Program-made: the position numbers and the translations under genes
Notes under the pieces: model-generated
What the model was told of the DNA's origin: nothing
The model's database searches: none
What the model saw: the letters and a program-made list of their open reading frames with translations, nothing else
From: Rickettsiales bacterium
GTDB taxonomy: Bacteria > Pseudomonadota > Alphaproteobacteria > Rs-D84
Direction of reading: 5' to 3'
NCBI GenBank assembly: GCA_031267375.1
Contig: JAIRZE010000099.1
Location: 1-12,971, forward strand
Length of the DNA stretch: 12,971 nt
Part shown: positions 12,945-12,971 of the stretch, piece after piece
How positions within the stretch are numbered: the stretch's first letter is position 1
Layout of the letters: each line of letters starts with the position of its first letter

Positions 12945-12971
12945 GTAGAAAGTTTTAGACAAAAGGGTTAA

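Overview
The window looks like chromosomal DNA of a Gram-negative bacterium with moderate GC. Sec-type signal peptides on periplasmic proteins, a proteobacterial-type DnaQ and a UvrD/PcrA helicase support this. In-frame palindromes inside a housekeeping gene recall the Rickettsia palindromic elements, so an uncultured host- or gut-associated alphaproteobacterium is my best guess. That assignment is an inference and is weak.

Layout, left to right. (1) 2-982: a Fic-domain protein, cut by the left edge, with an intact catalytic motif and an N-terminal inhibitory helix. (2) 1073-2710: an unrecognised multidomain protein with Pro/Ala-rich linkers. (3) 2877-3678: a two-gene operon (secreted six-cysteine protein plus small helical protein) behind a perfect-consensus promoter. 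(4) 3835-4245: a small periplasmic Lys/Ala/Glu-rich helical protein with its own promoter and terminator. (5) 4543-6708: a large exported Cys-rich protein. (6) 6960-9182 (minus): UvrD/PcrA helicase. (7) 9292-9966 (plus): DnaQ-type exonuclease, divergent from uvrD. (8) 9967-10330: a 364-bp gene-free stretch with palindromic repeats and a promoter followed by two structurally matching hairpins, a candidate small RNA. (9) 10331-12790 (minus): a second large exported Cys-rich protein, a clear paralogue of the one at 4543. (10) 12791-12971: a perfect palindrome with a partial copy, then a promoter reading out of the window.

The striking property is the density of palindromic elements. At least seven unrelated sequence families fill nearly every intergenic gap, and two more palindromes sit in frame inside uvrD. 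One family (copies at 4304 and 6772, and a short derivative at 3684) keeps its stems while the stem sequences differ, so secondary structure appears to be what is maintained. Another forms the whole uvrD-dnaQ intergenic region and carries a nearly symmetric pair of divergent promoters, so both repair/replication mRNAs would start with almost the same leader.

The best candidates for something undescribed are the twin-hairpin transcript (10219-10317), the in-frame palindromes in uvrD, the symmetric promoter palindrome, and the paralogous secreted Cys-rich family.
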